From the NCBI RefSeq assembly GCF_003201655.1, contig NZ_QJJU01000011.1, positions 1-64,000 on the forward strand: 64,000 bases of DNA. The letters are read 5' to 3'. The position numbers were made by a program, and so were the translations under genes. Below, piece after piece: positions 1 to 9,611 of this stretch. Below the pieces are notes generated by a model. That model did not search any database. It was not told where the DNA came from and worked only from the letters and a program-made list of their open reading frames with translations. Numbering within the stretch: the stretch's first letter is position 1; each line of letters opens with the position of its first letter. The DNA is from Mycolicibacterium moriokaense. Its GTDB lineage: Bacteria; Actinomycetota; Actinomycetes; Mycobacteriales; Mycobacteriaceae.

Positions 1-284
1 ACTCCCTTCTCCTCTCGGCTCATGCACCGAGAGTCGGTCGAAGGGGGTCAGAATTCAGGCGTCGACACGGGGTCAGTTTTCACGCGTCGCCGACAGTCGA
101 CTGACTCTTCGGGCGTTCCTTCGGGAACGTGTGTCGTCATCTCGACGAAGTACTCCATACATTGATCGTGGCCCCTCGCCACATCCGCTGGCTACGACCG
201 GTTTGCACACTCCTGTGAGGCGCAGGCTCCTACGTGATTCGCTTATCCGAGAGCGTCGAAGATCTTCGAAGGAGGTGGTAGTCG
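1..284. other. Intergenic, no gene recognised
   Basis: No reading frame here looks like a real protein on either strand; the open frames are arginine/serine-rich shadows. The last bases hold a strong ribosome binding site (GAAGGAGG) for the gene that follows. A gene lying outside the window could end near position 1, but this cannot be seen. Confidence 0.5.
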
Positions 285-770
285 ATGGCCCGGATACGCG
301 CTGAGCTTGCCTTGACGGCCGAGGAGTTGGAACAGCTGATGACGACGTCGTGGAACATGCGTGTCGCGACAATCGGGCCCGGTGAGCGGATCAACCTCAC
401 GCCACTCTGGTTCGGCTGGGCAAGTGGGCGGGTGTACTTCTTCGGCCGCGGTCAGAAGGTCACCAACTTACGGCGCAATCCGGCTTGCACTGTCCTCGTC
501 GATCGCAACGAGCAATACGCGGACCTTGAGGGCGCGATGTTTCAGGGCCGCGCGACAGTGCTCGAGAACGCCGAGCAGGAAGAAGCCGACCCCCATCTCG
601 AAGAGGTGCGCTGGTTGATGGGGGCGAAATATTCTGGGGGACATGGCGAAACGCAGGGCGACGAGCGCGTCCGGTACCCGCAGACGGCGGTTGGCCGGTC
701 GGCGCGCTGGGTTGTCTTTGAGCCAAGCCGGTTGATCACGTGGGACAACCACAAGTTGCCCAAGCGTTAA
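285..770 (+). CDS. Pyridoxamine 5'-phosphate oxidase-like (PPOX) flavoprotein
   Basis: A 161-aa single-domain protein of the split beta-barrel PPOX fold, a family binding FMN or F420. The N-terminal helix (RAELALTAEELEQLM) followed by a strand with RVATIGPGERINLTPLWF and then VYFFGRGQKVTNLRRNP is the typical order for small actinobacterial PPOX proteins; the LRRNP segment usually contacts the flavin phosphate. The start is supported by a GAAGGAGG site about 9 bases upstream. A VOC-family gene begins 9 bases after its stop, so the two are probably co-transcribed. Substrate and cofactor choice (FMN or F420) cannot be read from the sequence. Confidence 0.8.
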   Translation: MARIRAELALTAEELEQLMTTSWNMRVATIGPGERINLTPLWFGWASGRVYFFGRGQKVTNLRRNPACTVLVDRNEQYADLEGAMFQGRATVLENAEQEEADPHLEEVRWLMGAKYSGGHGETQGDERVRYPQTAVGRSARWVVFEPSRLITWDNHKLPKR

Positions 771-779
771 GGTCGCTTG

Positions 780-1208
780 ATGAGCGACGTTGCCCCGGGC
801 ATCACTGGGATACACCACTTCTCCGTAACCGTCTGCGACCTCGAAGCCAGCCTGGACTGGTACCAGCGGGTGTTCCGCGCGGACCGTGTGCCAATGACCT
901 TTCCCCACTACGAGCGTGAGGACACCGGCTACGGCGTGCTGCTCGTCGAGCCGCGCTCAGGTCTGGCGATCGGGCTGCACACCAACACAGGCAATGACGG
1001 CGAGCCGTTCGATGAGGCCGGGACCGGACTTGACCACGTGGGATTCAACGTGTCCACCCGCGAGGAGCTCGAGGCCTGGACAGCCTGGCTTGACGAGCTG
1101 GGAATCGAGCACTCCGGCATCAGAGACGGGGACGCACCGTTCCCGTTCGCGACAGTGGTGTTTCGCGACCCCGACAACATCCAGCTCGAGCTCTTCGCGG
1201 TCTGCTAA
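780..1208 (+). CDS. VOC family (glyoxalase/bleomycin resistance/dioxygenase) protein
   Basis: A 142-aa protein with the two beta-alpha-beta-beta-beta modules of the vicinal oxygen chelate superfamily. The opening GITGIHHFSVTVCDLEASLDWY carries the usual first metal-ligand His; GLDHVGFNV and the C-terminal DPDNIQLELFAV supply further canonical ligands (His and Glu). Such proteins act as metal-dependent lyases, dioxygenases or antibiotic-binding proteins; the substrate is unknown here. The start is ATG at 780; a TTG directly before it is also in frame. It follows the PPOX gene closely and is probably in the same transcript. Confidence 0.8.
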   Translation: MSDVAPGITGIHHFSVTVCDLEASLDWYQRVFRADRVPMTFPHYEREDTGYGVLLVEPRSGLAIGLHTNTGNDGEPFDEAGTGLDHVGFNVSTREELEAWTAWLDELGIEHSGIRDGDAPFPFATVVFRDPDNIQLELFAVC

Positions 1209-1280
1209 TAGAGCGGTTGGCCGCCAGCAATCACGGAGAATCCATTCGAGCAGGTCCTGAAATTCGGTACGTTCAGCCAC

Positions 1281-1949
1281 GTGGCGTCCTCTTTCGATCC
1301 TTTCGGCATTGTCGGGCTGGCAGAGCAAACGGTGCGCACCGGGGTGAAGGTCGCGAATTGGTACGAACGACAGGTCTTTGGGTTTCTGCGCTCACGGATG
1401 GACGCCGTCGCGCCGCCTGTGCCGCCGCTTCCCCCGTCCCCGGCCAACATCCTCGAGAGCCTCGACGCGAAGATGCACACCCTGCTCGACCGCGCGATCG
1501 AGCAGAGCACGACATCGAGCCGGCAGGAGCTGTTCCACAAGATCCTCGACCAGATCGTGCCCGACGAGGCGCGCATCATCGGTGCCCTTTCCGACGGCTC
1601 GGCGTCCCCGCTGCTCAACGTCTACGCCAGGACGCGCACCGGGCTGGTCGGCGAGGTCGTGCTTGAGAACATGTCGCTGATCGGAAGGACCGCCCACCTC
1701 GCGCTGCCGCACCTGACGCCGATGTATGTCAGCCACCTGCTGGCGCTTGGACTGGTCGAGTCCGGCCCCGAGGACACCGCGATGAAGGATGAGTACGAGA
1801 TCCTCGCCGCGGACACCGGCGTGCTGCAGGCCGTCAAGAACGCGAGCCGCGGCCCGATCCCTGCCCGCGTCGAGAGGTACACGCTGCGGCTGTCCGGACT
1901 CGGTCTCGAGCTCTGGGCCGCGGCGAACAGTGCCCGGAGCTCGGAGTGA
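1281..1949 (+). CDS. DUF4393 (Abi-alpha-like) protein
   Basis: A 222-aa protein starting with GTG. A helical N-terminus (FGIVGLAEQTVRTGVKVANWYERQV) and Pro-rich linker precede a region with FHKILDQIVPDEARIIGALSDG and SPLLNVYARTRTG, which resembles the DUF4393/Abi-alpha family. Some members of that family have been linked to abortive infection or bacteriocin immunity, but mycobacterial ones have no proven role. The stop codon overlaps the start of the DUF445 gene by 4 bp (GTGA), so translation is probably coupled. Family assignment is by motif memory. Confidence 0.6.
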   Translation: MASSFDPFGIVGLAEQTVRTGVKVANWYERQVFGFLRSRMDAVAPPVPPLPPSPANILESLDAKMHTLLDRAIEQSTTSSRQELFHKILDQIVPDEARIIGALSDGSASPLLNVYARTRTGLVGEVVLENMSLIGRTAHLALPHLTPMYVSHLLALGLVESGPEDTAMKDEYEILAADTGVLQAVKNASRGPIPARVERYTLRLSGLGLELWAAANSARSSE

Positions 1950-3208
1950 CGACCGCGGTCGTCGCGCTGCAGACCTGGGACCAGATCAAGTCGGACTTCG
2001 GGCTCAACTGGTTCATCTATCTGTCGATGCCGTTCATTGCGGCGTTCGTCGGTTACACCACCAAGCTTGTCGCGCTGCAAATGCTGTACCGGCCAATCGA
2101 ATTCGTCGGTATTGGGCCGTTCGGCTGGCAGGGTGTGGTCCCGCGACGCGCAGGCAAGACCGCGTCGGTGACGATTCAAATGCTCACCGACAAGCTGCTC
2201 AAGCCAGAGGAGCTCCTCGAGAAGATCGACGCCAAGCAGACGATCGAGGATCTGCGGGAGCCGCTCGCCAAGACCATCGACGAGATGAGCCGCGAGCTCA
2301 TGGAGCAGGTGCGCCCCGGCCTGTGGGACTCGCTGCCGGATGTGGCCCGCGACGCGGTACGCACGCGAATGCACGCCGCGGCCCCAAGGGTCGCCGACAA
2401 CCTGCTGGCCGAGATGAAGGCCGACCTGCCGCGGTTCATCGACCTGCAGTACCTCGCCGTCACGATCCTGGTGAAGAACAAGGAGCAACTCAACGATCTG
2501 ATGAAGGGCATGGGCGGCGCGGCCATGAAGTTCATCCGGCGCAGCGGCATCTACTTCGGATTCGCGATCGGGCTTGTGCAGATGGTCGCGTGGGGCGTCT
2601 TTCACAACCCCTGGATCATGCCTGCGTTCGGTTTCTTCACCGGTTTTGCCAGCGACTGGCTGGCCCTGAACCTGATCTTCATCCCACGGAATCCGATGAA
2701 GCTGTTCGGGTTCATTCCGATTCATGGCGTGCTGCACGCGCAGCGGGAGCAGGTCACCCGCGACTACGCCCGCATTCTGGCCAACGACCTCTTCTCAGCC
2801 GACGTGATCCTCGAGGCGGTCGTGAACGGACCCAGCTCCGAGCGACTGTTCGCCGCGATCGAAAGGGAGATTTCGGCGGCGATCGATGCAGAGGCCGGGC
2901 TCGCGAAGCCGCTGCTGACACTGACGATCGGCACCAAGCGCTACACCGAGATTAAAGACGCCGTTGTGCAGATGGTCGTCGGCCGACTGCCCGATGCGAT
3001 GGTGGAGGCCAAGGACTACGCCGCCAAGGCGCTCGATGTGGAGAACCTCATTGCCGAGAAGATGAACAAGCTGACCCCTGAGCAGTACGAGTCGATCCTG
3101 CGACCGGTTTTCAAGGACGACGAGATGCTGATGATCACGGTAGGCGCCGTGCTCGGCTTCTTTGTTGGTGAGCTACAAGTGGTTTTCGTCGAGCACTTCT
3201 CCCGGTAA
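1946..3208 (+). CDS. DUF445 family membrane protein
   Basis: A 420-aa protein with hydrophobic segments near the N-terminus (NWFIYLSMPFIAAFVGYTTK), in the middle (SGIYFGFAIGLVQMVAWGVF) and at the C-terminus (ITVGAVLGFFVGELQVV). The FVGYTTKLVALQMLYRP start and the later WLALNLIFIPRNP repeat match the DUF445 (YheB-type) family, inner-membrane proteins of unknown function. The GTG start lies inside the end of the preceding gene (4-bp overlap), which indicates a two-gene membrane-associated unit. Confidence 0.75.
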   Translation: MTTAVVALQTWDQIKSDFGLNWFIYLSMPFIAAFVGYTTKLVALQMLYRPIEFVGIGPFGWQGVVPRRAGKTASVTIQMLTDKLLKPEELLEKIDAKQTIEDLREPLAKTIDEMSRELMEQVRPGLWDSLPDVARDAVRTRMHAAAPRVADNLLAEMKADLPRFIDLQYLAVTILVKNKEQLNDLMKGMGGAAMKFIRRSGIYFGFAIGLVQMVAWGVFHNPWIMPAFGFFTGFASDWLALNLIFIPRNPMKLFGFIPIHGVLHAQREQVTRDYARILANDLFSADVILEAVVNGPSSERLFAAIEREISAAIDAEAGLAKPLLTLTIGTKRYTEIKDAVVQMVVGRLPDAMVEAKDYAAKALDVENLIAEKMNKLTPEQYESILRPVFKDDEMLMITVGAVLGFFVGELQVVFVEHFSR

Positions 3209-3259
3209 GTTCGGCGATTCGGTGGACCTTCACAGCGAGAACCCAGTCGTTCCAAGGTT

Positions 3260-3580
3260 ATGGCGCGAACCGTGAAGGTTATGTCGTTCGCGTCGCGATG
3301 GTTGGCCGCGCTGTCGATTGCGTTCGGCGGCGCGGTGACGGTTGTAGCGCCTGCGACGGCCGAACCCGAAGACACCGGAGCGTCGGCTCAATCGGTGATC
3401 GAGGGCCTGAAAGCCGAGGGCTACAACGTCGACATCAACTGGCTGACGGGTTACAACACCGAACCGCTGTCGGTGTGCACGGTGGAGAACATCAACAATC
3501 CCGGCGATTCCGTCCCCGGGCCAGGGCAGTTCGTCACCGTATACGTCGACATCTCCTGCCCGAACCATCAAGACGACTGA
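3260..3580 (+). CDS. Small secreted protein
   Basis: A 106-aa protein with a clear Sec signal peptide: basic residues, then the hydrophobic stretch WLAALSIAFGGAVTVVAP and an AxA-type cleavage site (ATAEP). The mature part is about 70 aa, acidic, with two cysteines (SVCTVEN and DISCPNH) that could form a disulfide. It resembles the many uncharacterised small exported mycobacterial proteins. An alternative ATG seven codons in (MSFASRW) would give a shorter signal peptide. Its end overlaps the convergent TetR gene by 13 bp. Confidence 0.65.
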   Translation: MARTVKVMSFASRWLAALSIAFGGAVTVVAPATAEPEDTGASAQSVIEGLKAEGYNVDINWLTGYNTEPLSVCTVENINNPGDSVPGPGQFVTVYVDISCPNHQDD

Positions 3581-4140
3581 GGCCCAGCGCTTTCGGCGAA
3601 CGCCGGTGCCACGAACCGTTGCAGCATCTGGTGTTCGGCACGTGGATTCGCGTCGGGTAACAACAGTAAGGACAGCACGAGGCGCACGATCCACCGTGCG
3701 GCGTGCGGATCGTCGCCTGCTAGTCCTGTGAGCTCGGACGCGAAGTCGGCCACGGCCTTTGATGCGGTCAGCCAGTCCCAGCCGCCCGCCCGTGCCGAAT
3801 CCACGAACAGCTGGCCCGCCGGATCGACGCGTATCTCCGCGACCGCGACCTCGATCGCGGTCAGAACGCGATAGGAGCCTGTGCGGCCCTCGACACTGGC
3901 GCGCACGGTCTCGACGATCCGGGTGGCGGCCCGCGCCAGCACCGCTTCGCGAATGTCCTTCTTGCCGCCGACGTAGCGGTAGATAGTCGCTCTCGAACAG
4001 TGAGTCGCTGTGGCCAGTGCGTCGATATTGAACGTCTTCATGCCGTCCCGGTAGATCAGCTCGGTCGCCACCGCGTAGATCCGCTCGGTCGCGGTCGCCT
4101 GGCGACCGCCGTCGAAGAGCCAATCGTCTCGCGACATCAT
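3568..4140 (-). CDS. TetR/AcrR family regulator
   Basis: A 190-aa protein with an N-terminal TetR helix-turn-helix: IYAVATELIYRDG, then FNIDALATATHCSRATIYRYV, with the conserved TIYRY recognition helix. The C-terminal helical domain, where ligands bind, is divergent. It is transcribed away from the cytochrome P450 gene at 4232, and the 90-bp gap contains a palindrome (see 4150-4163) that is a plausible operator. It probably represses itself and the P450; this is inferred from layout only. Confidence 0.85.
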   Translation of the reverse strand: MMSRDDWLFDGGRQATATERIYAVATELIYRDGMKTFNIDALATATHCSRATIYRYVGGKKDIREAVLARAATRIVETVRASVEGRTGSYRVLTAIEVAVAEIRVDPAGQLFVDSARAGGWDWLTASKAVADFASELTGLAGDDPHAARWIVRLVLSLLLLPDANPRAEHQMLQRFVAPAFAESAGPQSS

Positions 4141-4149
4141 TCGAATTTA

Positions 4150-4163
4150 TCTCATTGATGAGA
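4150..4163. promoter_or_regulatory. Palindrome TCTCAT-TG-ATGAGA, candidate TetR operator
   Basis: Perfect 6-bp arms separated by TG, set inside a wider ATTCG...CGAAT inverted repeat. It lies 9 bp upstream of the TetR start and about 70 bp before the P450 start, the usual position for a divergent autoregulated operator. Confidence 0.5.
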
Positions 4164-4231
4164 CGAATGGCATCAGAATTCTCACCATCCGTGCAGTTCG
4201 GGTACGGCGGCTGAGATAGTTCGAGGCCGGC

Positions 4232-5518
4232 ATGCGCCAACCGGGTTTTCGACTCTTCGCCGACCCATTGACCAACGTCGTTGCTGCTGGTCAACCTGGA
4301 CATGTGAAGTTACTTGAGGATCCGGTCGAGTTCTTCGGGGTGGATGCCATACAAGATCCGTATCCGCTCTACGACCGCCTGCGTGCCGAGGGGCCGGTAC
4401 ATCGTGTCGGCGAGTCCGGGTTCTATCTGGTGTGTGACTGGGCGGCGATCAACGAAGCCATCAGCCGTCCCGAGGACTTCTCGGCGAACCTGACCGCGAC
4501 GATGACGTTCACGGCAGACGGCACAGTCGCCCCGTTCGAGATGGACCGGCTCGGCGGCCCCACTCACGTTCTCGCCACCGCGGATGACCCGGCGCATGCG
4601 GTGCACCGCAAGATGTTGGTGCACCAATTGGCGGCCAAGCGGATTCGGATGATGGAGTCCTTCGTCGCTGACACCTTCGACCGGTTGTGGACGGACAACC
4701 TCCGTAATGGCCGCATCGAATGGATGGGGGCCTTGGCCAACAGGCTGCCGATGATGGTCGTCGCCCGGTTGATCGGTGTGCCCGCCGAAGACGCCGACCA
4801 GTTGATCCGGTGGGCGTACGCGAGCACCCAGCTGCTCGACGGGCTCGTCGATCAGGACGGGCTCGTAGCGGCGGGCGTGGCGGCCATGGAACTGGGGAAC
4901 TACATCCACGATCATTTCGACCTGGCCGCCGCCGATCCCAAGGACGACTTGCTCGGTTCCGTGGCAACCGCCTGCGGGACAGGTGAATTCGACGAAATCA
5001 CCGCGCAAGTTATGATGATCATCCTGTTCAGCGCGGGCGGCGAATCGACCGGATCGCTACTCGGCAATGCGATGTGGATCCTCGCGACGCGTCCCGATCT
5101 TCAACAACGGGTGCGTGAGAATCCCGACCTACTCGGGCCTTTCATCGAGGAAGCGTTGCGGTACGAACCGCCGTTCCGCGGCCACTATCGTCACGTCGTC
5201 GCCAACACCGGCTTGGGCGGGACCGACCTGCCCGCAGGTTCCCGCCTATTGCTGCTGTGGGGAGCGGCGAACCGTGATCCGGCGCAATTCGACGCGCCGA
5301 ACGAATTCCGGCTTGATCGGCCGGGTGGCAAGGGGCACATCACCTTTGGCAAAGGCACGCACTTCTGCGTCGGCGCCGCGCTGGCACGCTTGGAAGCTGA
5401 AATCGCTTTGCGGGCGGTCCTCGACCGCACCTCCCGAATCGATGCCGTCGATGTCGGGCCATGGCTGCCGAGCATTCTGGTGCGCCGCCGCGCGCATCTG
5501 GAGCTGGCGGTGACGTGA
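4232..5518 (+). CDS. Cytochrome P450
   Basis: A 428-aa P450 monooxygenase. The I-helix oxygen-binding region is SAGGESTGS, the K-helix ExxR is EEALRYEP, and the heme-ligand loop is FGKGTHFCVGAALARLE with the axial Cys. It lacks a membrane anchor, so it should be a soluble bacterial class I P450 needing ferredoxin and reductase, which are not encoded nearby. The start is uncertain: ATG at 4232 is open, but a GTG at 4304 (VKLLEDPVEFF) gives a length nearer the family norm of 400-410. The I-helix Glu-Ser in place of the common Asp/Glu-Thr is slightly unusual. Substrate unknown; regulation is probably by the adjacent TetR. Confidence 0.9.
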   Translation: MRQPGFRLFADPLTNVVAAGQPGHVKLLEDPVEFFGVDAIQDPYPLYDRLRAEGPVHRVGESGFYLVCDWAAINEAISRPEDFSANLTATMTFTADGTVAPFEMDRLGGPTHVLATADDPAHAVHRKMLVHQLAAKRIRMMESFVADTFDRLWTDNLRNGRIEWMGALANRLPMMVVARLIGVPAEDADQLIRWAYASTQLLDGLVDQDGLVAAGVAAMELGNYIHDHFDLAAADPKDDLLGSVATACGTGEFDEITAQVMMIILFSAGGESTGSLLGNAMWILATRPDLQQRVRENPDLLGPFIEEALRYEPPFRGHYRHVVANTGLGGTDLPAGSRLLLLWGAANRDPAQFDAPNEFRLDRPGGKGHITFGKGTHFCVGAALARLEAEIALRAVLDRTSRIDAVDVGPWLPSILVRRRAHLELAVT

Positions 5519-5522
5519 CACG

Positions 5523-7415
5523 CTACGGCTGCGGATAGGGCGCAAACCGGTTGTTGAAGCCCGACTTTCGCAAGGCGATCTGGTCGAGCCGATCTTGCGG
5601 AGTGGCGTATGTGGTCCCAGCAGGCAGCACGCTGGCCAGATCGTCGAGCGACACCACCTGCGAGCTGACCGTCGGCGGCGTCGTTGAATTGCCGTCGAGG
5701 GCCTGGAACCGGATGGAGATGGTGCCCTGGTTCAGGCCGCCTGTCGACACCCAGTTCCAGACACCCGGGTCGCTTGGCGAGATGACGATTGTGTAGGTCC
5801 CGTCGGGATTCTTCTTGGCCTGCGAGATATTCAGGCTGGTCTGCTGGTCCCAGTAGTTGTCCGTGATGGTCCAGTCGTTGGTCACGGGAACCACGAAGTA
5901 GCCGGCATTGCCGGGATCGATGGTGAGGACCAGAGCCTGGTCATCGGCGAGCTGGAAGTACCCCGCACTCTGCAGTTGGGTCGCGAGGAACTGGGCGTTG
6001 CGCGTCGGGTTCGTCAGCACGTTGGGCTGCCTTTGCGCGCCGGTCGTCGGGTCGGTCGTGGCCACCGAGATGTACGTGGATTCCATCTGCAGGCCGAGCA
6101 CCATGATCACGGCGGTGACGGCGCCCCGCAGCAGTGGGGGTTCTACGGGCAGCGGCGGAATCAGCGACACCAGCGTCGTCAACAACGGGTTGCTCGTCAC
6201 CAGCGGTCCGATGAACGGGACGGCGAATCCGCCCAGCTGGGCGAACAGGCTGTCGGGCGGCCCGCTGACGCGCTCGATCGACAGGCTCATCGGTTCCTGG
6301 TTGTTCCAGTCCGACAACGTATTTCGCACCGCGATCAAGGTGGTGTCAGGTGTGATCTGGATGTGATTGGGCCCAGACCCGGTGGGTGAACCGTCGACGC
6401 TGATCGTGAAGGAGCCGTCAGGGTTGACCACCAGCTGCTTGCCGGTGAGCACCGATGCTGTCGTCCCCGACAGGCCGGTCAGCACGCTGAACGTGGTTTC
6501 GGCATGCGGCTCCTGACCGATGAAGCGGCCGGTGATCACATACGACGAGGTCTGGTTGACCGCCATGAAGCGGTAGATCGTGTCCGGATTGTCGTACAGG
6601 ATGCGCGATCCGCTGACGTCCTGTCCGTACCAGCTGTGCGGCGGAGCGACCTGCATCACGGCGGTCGGCGTCATCGGATCGAGCAGTTGTTGCTGAAACG
6701 CTGCGCCCATGGCGTACTCGTCGACCGCCTGTTTCAGCGCGTCGGTGTTCTCCTGATCGGGACCGCCAACCAGATTGAACTGCTGTCGTGCGGTGGACAT
6801 CCAGCCGAACTGGAGCACGAGCTTCATCAACTGAACCGGAAGCGTGTTGGCGGTTTCGGCGGCCCGTTGTTCGGCGGCGAGTTGTTCCGGCGTGCCGAGT
6901 GGGCTGACTGCCAACGACTGGGCCGTCACCGGCGTCGTTGTCGCGACCGCAGCGGTCGTCGCCGTCGACGGCTGCGAGACCGCCGTCTTGGCGGCGAGCG
7001 ACTGGGTGGTGTTCTTCGTGGTTGTGGTGTCCGCGGCCTTCCTGGACTTGCGGCCGGATGTGGACGAGTCGTCGGCGTCGGTTGATTTCGCGTCATCATT
7101 TGATGACGCAGTGGGGGAGGACTCCGTGCGAGCCGCGGTGCTGGGTTTTGGCGTCCCAGCCTTGGCGTCGTCACCACCTTTCGAGGCGCTGGTTGTTGAC
7201 GCAGCGGACGTCGACGCCGCCGATGGTTTCGAGTCCGTGGACTTCGATTCGGCGGACTTCGAGTCCGCGGAGGACGACTTGGAGGAGTCCGACTGGCCGT
7301 CGTCGGCCGAGGCGATGGCGGCGCCGTTGGCGATCGCGACCCCGATCCCCATGGCGACCGCAAGCCCGCCGACCCTGCCGATGAATCTTCCGTATCCGTC
7401 TGGCGTCGTTGCCAA
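5523..7415 (-). CDS. Secreted DUF1214-like protein with Ser/Thr-rich linker
   Basis: A 630-aa protein. Residues 1-38 form a signal peptide ending near ASADDG. A low-complexity Ser/Lys/Asp/Thr/Ala stretch (roughly 40-190) follows, typical of mycobacterial cell-wall exported proteins. The globular part carries PHSWYGQDVSGSRILYDNPD and a C-terminus with YFVVPVTNDWTITDNYWDQQ and ISPSDPGVWNWVSTGG, similar to DUF1214-family proteins. Their enzymatic role is unknown. The gene converges on the P450 gene, with only 4 bp between the stops. The low-complexity stretch also creates long shadow frames on the other strand. Confidence 0.7.
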   Translation of the reverse strand: MATTPDGYGRFIGRVGGLAVAMGIGVAIANGAAIASADDGQSDSSKSSSADSKSAESKSTDSKPSAASTSAASTTSASKGGDDAKAGTPKPSTAARTESSPTASSNDDAKSTDADDSSTSGRKSRKAADTTTTKNTTQSLAAKTAVSQPSTATTAAVATTTPVTAQSLAVSPLGTPEQLAAEQRAAETANTLPVQLMKLVLQFGWMSTARQQFNLVGGPDQENTDALKQAVDEYAMGAAFQQQLLDPMTPTAVMQVAPPHSWYGQDVSGSRILYDNPDTIYRFMAVNQTSSYVITGRFIGQEPHAETTFSVLTGLSGTTASVLTGKQLVVNPDGSFTISVDGSPTGSGPNHIQITPDTTLIAVRNTLSDWNNQEPMSLSIERVSGPPDSLFAQLGGFAVPFIGPLVTSNPLLTTLVSLIPPLPVEPPLLRGAVTAVIMVLGLQMESTYISVATTDPTTGAQRQPNVLTNPTRNAQFLATQLQSAGYFQLADDQALVLTIDPGNAGYFVVPVTNDWTITDNYWDQQTSLNISQAKKNPDGTYTIVISPSDPGVWNWVSTGGLNQGTISIRFQALDGNSTTPPTVSSQVVSLDDLASVLPAGTTYATPQDRLDQIALRKSGFNNRFAPYPQP

Positions 7416-7471
7416 GGGACGAGTCCTTTCGCCGGGGAGGTCGGTTTGACCGCAAACTCCCTGCCGGTACC

Positions 7472-7487
7472 GTAGTCACATGACTAC
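7472..7487. promoter_or_regulatory. Palindrome GTAGTC-ACAT-GACTAC over a TetR start
   Basis: Perfect 6-bp arms with a 4-bp spacer, covering the ATG at 7480 of the TetR gene. It is the likely autoregulatory operator. The start codon inside it suggests a leaderless or nearly leaderless transcript. Confidence 0.5.
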
Positions 7488-8070
7488 AGCTGGTGCAAGG
7501 GCAGGCGCTCCGCGGGCAGGTGTGCCCGTGGGCAGGGCTGAGGTCGTCGCCGCGGTTCTGGAGTCCGCCGCCGACCTGTTCGCCGAACGCGGGCCTGCGG
7601 CAACCTCGATCCGTGACATCGCAGCGCGCTCGAGTGTCAACCACGGATTGATCCACCGGCATTTCGGCAATAAGGACCGCCTCGTGGGGGCGGTGCTAGA
7701 TCACCTCGGCCGACACCTGGCCGAACTCCTTGCCGCGAAGGCAGATGGCGGTGCGATCGGCGAAGCGGTCGATCGTCAGCTTCGAGTGCTCGCCCGTGTC
7801 TCGCTTGACGGCTATTCGATCGGCGAACTGCAGAGCCGCTTTCCAACGATGGAGCTGCTGCTCGACACGGTGCGCGAACGGCACTCCACCGAACTCGGCG
7901 CGCGGCTGGCCGCGGCACAAACGATCGCGCTGCAACTGGGCTGGTGTCTGTTCGGCGACTTCCTCCGCGCGTCAACCGGTCTCGAGGACGTCGACGACCG
8001 CACGTTCGCGCGCTCGATCGGCAGTACGGTCTCGCTGATCTTCGACGCCGAAGGGCCGACGAGCTCTTAG
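7480..8070 (+). CDS. TetR/AcrR family regulator
   Basis: A 196-aa regulator. The N-terminal DNA-binding domain shows VVAAVLESAADLFAERGP then SIRDIAARSSVNHGLIHRHFGNKD, a standard TetR helix-turn-helix. The C-terminal domain is Leu/Ala-rich and divergent. It is transcribed away from the secreted DUF1214-like gene and ends 4 bp inside the convergent hutH. The palindrome over its start suggests self-repression. The effector is unknown. Confidence 0.85.
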   Translation: MTTAGARAGAPRAGVPVGRAEVVAAVLESAADLFAERGPAATSIRDIAARSSVNHGLIHRHFGNKDRLVGAVLDHLGRHLAELLAAKADGGAIGEAVDRQLRVLARVSLDGYSIGELQSRFPTMELLLDTVRERHSTELGARLAAAQTIALQLGWCLFGDFLRASTGLEDVDDRTFARSIGSTVSLIFDAEGPTSS

Positions 8071-9611
8071 GCCAGCGACCCGGTGACCGATTCGGCGGCC
8101 GCCACCAATACCCCGGAGCCGGCCATGGCGACGACGGCATCGATCTCCGGCGACAGGTACCGATCGGTGCCAGGCCCCGGAACGGATTCCCGGACTGCGG
8201 CGATGACGGCGGCGGTCGCGGGCGACGCTGCCAGCGGGGCACGCATCTCGATACCCCGAGCGGCGGTGTACACCTCGACCGCCAGAACCCGTGTCAGTCC
8301 GTCAATGGCCCTGCGCAGCTTGCGTGCCGCCGACCACCCCATCGAGACGTGGTCTTCCTGCATCGCCGACGACGGGATCGAGTCGACACTGGCCGGGTTG
8401 GCCAGCCGCTTCAGTTCGGACACGATCGCGGCCTGCGTGTACTGGGCGATCATGTGCCCGCTGTCCACACCGGGGTCGTCGGCAAGGAACGGGTTGAGCC
8501 CGTGGCTGCGGGCGACGTCGAGGAACCGGTCGGTGCGTCGCTCGCTGATGCTTGCCAGATCGGCGACGACGATGGCGAGGAAGTCGAGCACGTAAGCGAC
8601 GGGCGCACCGTGGAAATTGCCGTTGGATTCGACGCGCCCGTCGAGCGTCACGACGGGATTATCAACGGCGCTTGCCAATTCGCGGGCGGCGACGGTGCGG
8701 GCATGCTCGACGGTGTCGCGTGCGGCGCCCGCGACCTGGGGGGCGCAGCGCAGCGAGTACGCGTCCTGGACCAGCGAGCAGTCTGGACCGCTGTGGCTGG
8801 CCACGATCGGCGATTCGGCGAGCACGAGGCGCATGTTGGCCGCGGCGTCGCTCTGGCCCGGATGGGGTCGGATGGCATGCAGATCCGCGGCGAATACCCG
8901 GGTCGTGCCGAGCAGGCCCTCGACACTCATGGCCGCAGCGACGTCGGCCAGTTTCAGCAGCGCGTCGAGGTCGCGCAGTGCCAGCACGAGCATGCCGAGC
9001 ATGCCGTCGGTGCCGTTGATCAGCGCGAGGCCCTCCTTCTCGGCGAGCACGATCGGCTCGATGCCGTGCCGGGCAAGCGCATCAGCGGACGGCAATAGTT
9101 CGCCATCGGCCGTGCGCACCGAACCCTCGCCGATGACCGAGAGCGCCACGTGTGCCAACGGCGCAAGATCGCCGGAGCAGCCGAGGCTGCCGTATTCGTA
9201 GACGACGGGCGTCAGTCCGGCCGACAGCATCGCCGCATACGTCTGCGCGACCTCGGGCCGCACGCCGGTGCGCCCGGTGGCCAATGTCGACAACCGCAGT
9301 AGCATCATGGCTCGGACGACCTCTTGCTCGACCTCCGAACCGGAGCCGGCGGCGTGAGAGCGAATCAGGCTGCGCTGCAGTTGGGTTCGCAACTCGTGGG
9401 GGATATGCCGAGTGGCAAGGGCGCCGAACCCGGTGGATACCCCGTAGACGGGCTTGGGATCGTTGGCCAGCTCCTCGATGCGGGCGCGGCTCTTTGCGAT
9501 CGCGTCCAGCGACTCGTCGGAAACGGTGACCGCGGCCCCGTCGCGAGCAACCCGCACCACCTCGTCGAAGGTCACGGGGCCGATGCCAACGACGACGGCT
9601 TCTGTATTCAC
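8067..9611 (-). CDS. hutH: Histidine ammonia-lyase HutH
   Basis: A 514-aa enzyme converting L-histidine to trans-urocanate and ammonia, the first step of histidine degradation. Residues 145-147 are Cys-Ser-Gly in [17 protein letters not shown], the site that cyclises into the MIO cofactor. Most family members have Ala-Ser-Gly; Cys-Ser-Gly also gives a functional MIO precursor in some. The substrate-loop motif VYGVSTGFG is present near residue 55, and NPFLAD and [18 protein letters not shown] fit the family. It is the last gene of the hut operon; its GTG start overlaps the hutI stop by 4 bp. Length is typical (about 510). Confidence 0.95.
   Translation of the reverse strand: MNTEAVVVGIGPVTFDEVVRVARDGAAVTVSDESLDAIAKSRARIEELANDPKPVYGVSTGFGALATRHIPHELRTQLQRSLIRSHAAGSGSEVEQEVVRAMMLLRLSTLATGRTGVRPEVAQTYAAMLSAGLTPVVYEYGSLGCSGDLAPLAHVALSVIGEGSVRTADGELLPSADALARHGIEPIVLAEKEGLALINGTDGMLGMLVLALRDLDALLKLADVAAAMSVEGLLGTTRVFAADLHAIRPHPGQSDAAANMRLVLAESPIVASHSGPDCSLVQDAYSLRCAPQVAGAARDTVEHARTVAARELASAVDNPVVTLDGRVESNGNFHGAPVAYVLDFLAIVVADLASISERRTDRFLDVARSHGLNPFLADDPGVDSGHMIAQYTQAAIVSELKRLANPASVDSIPSSAMQEDHVSMGWSAARKLRRAIDGLTRVLAVEVYTAARGIEMRAPLAASPATAAVIAAVRESVPGPGTDRYLSPEIDAVVAMAGSGVLVAAAESVTGSLA

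Noticed and set aside
6504..7449. Long plus-strand frames opposite the secreted DUF1214-like gene
   Set aside because: They are shadows of the Ser/Ala/Thr low-complexity coding sequence and have no domain features.
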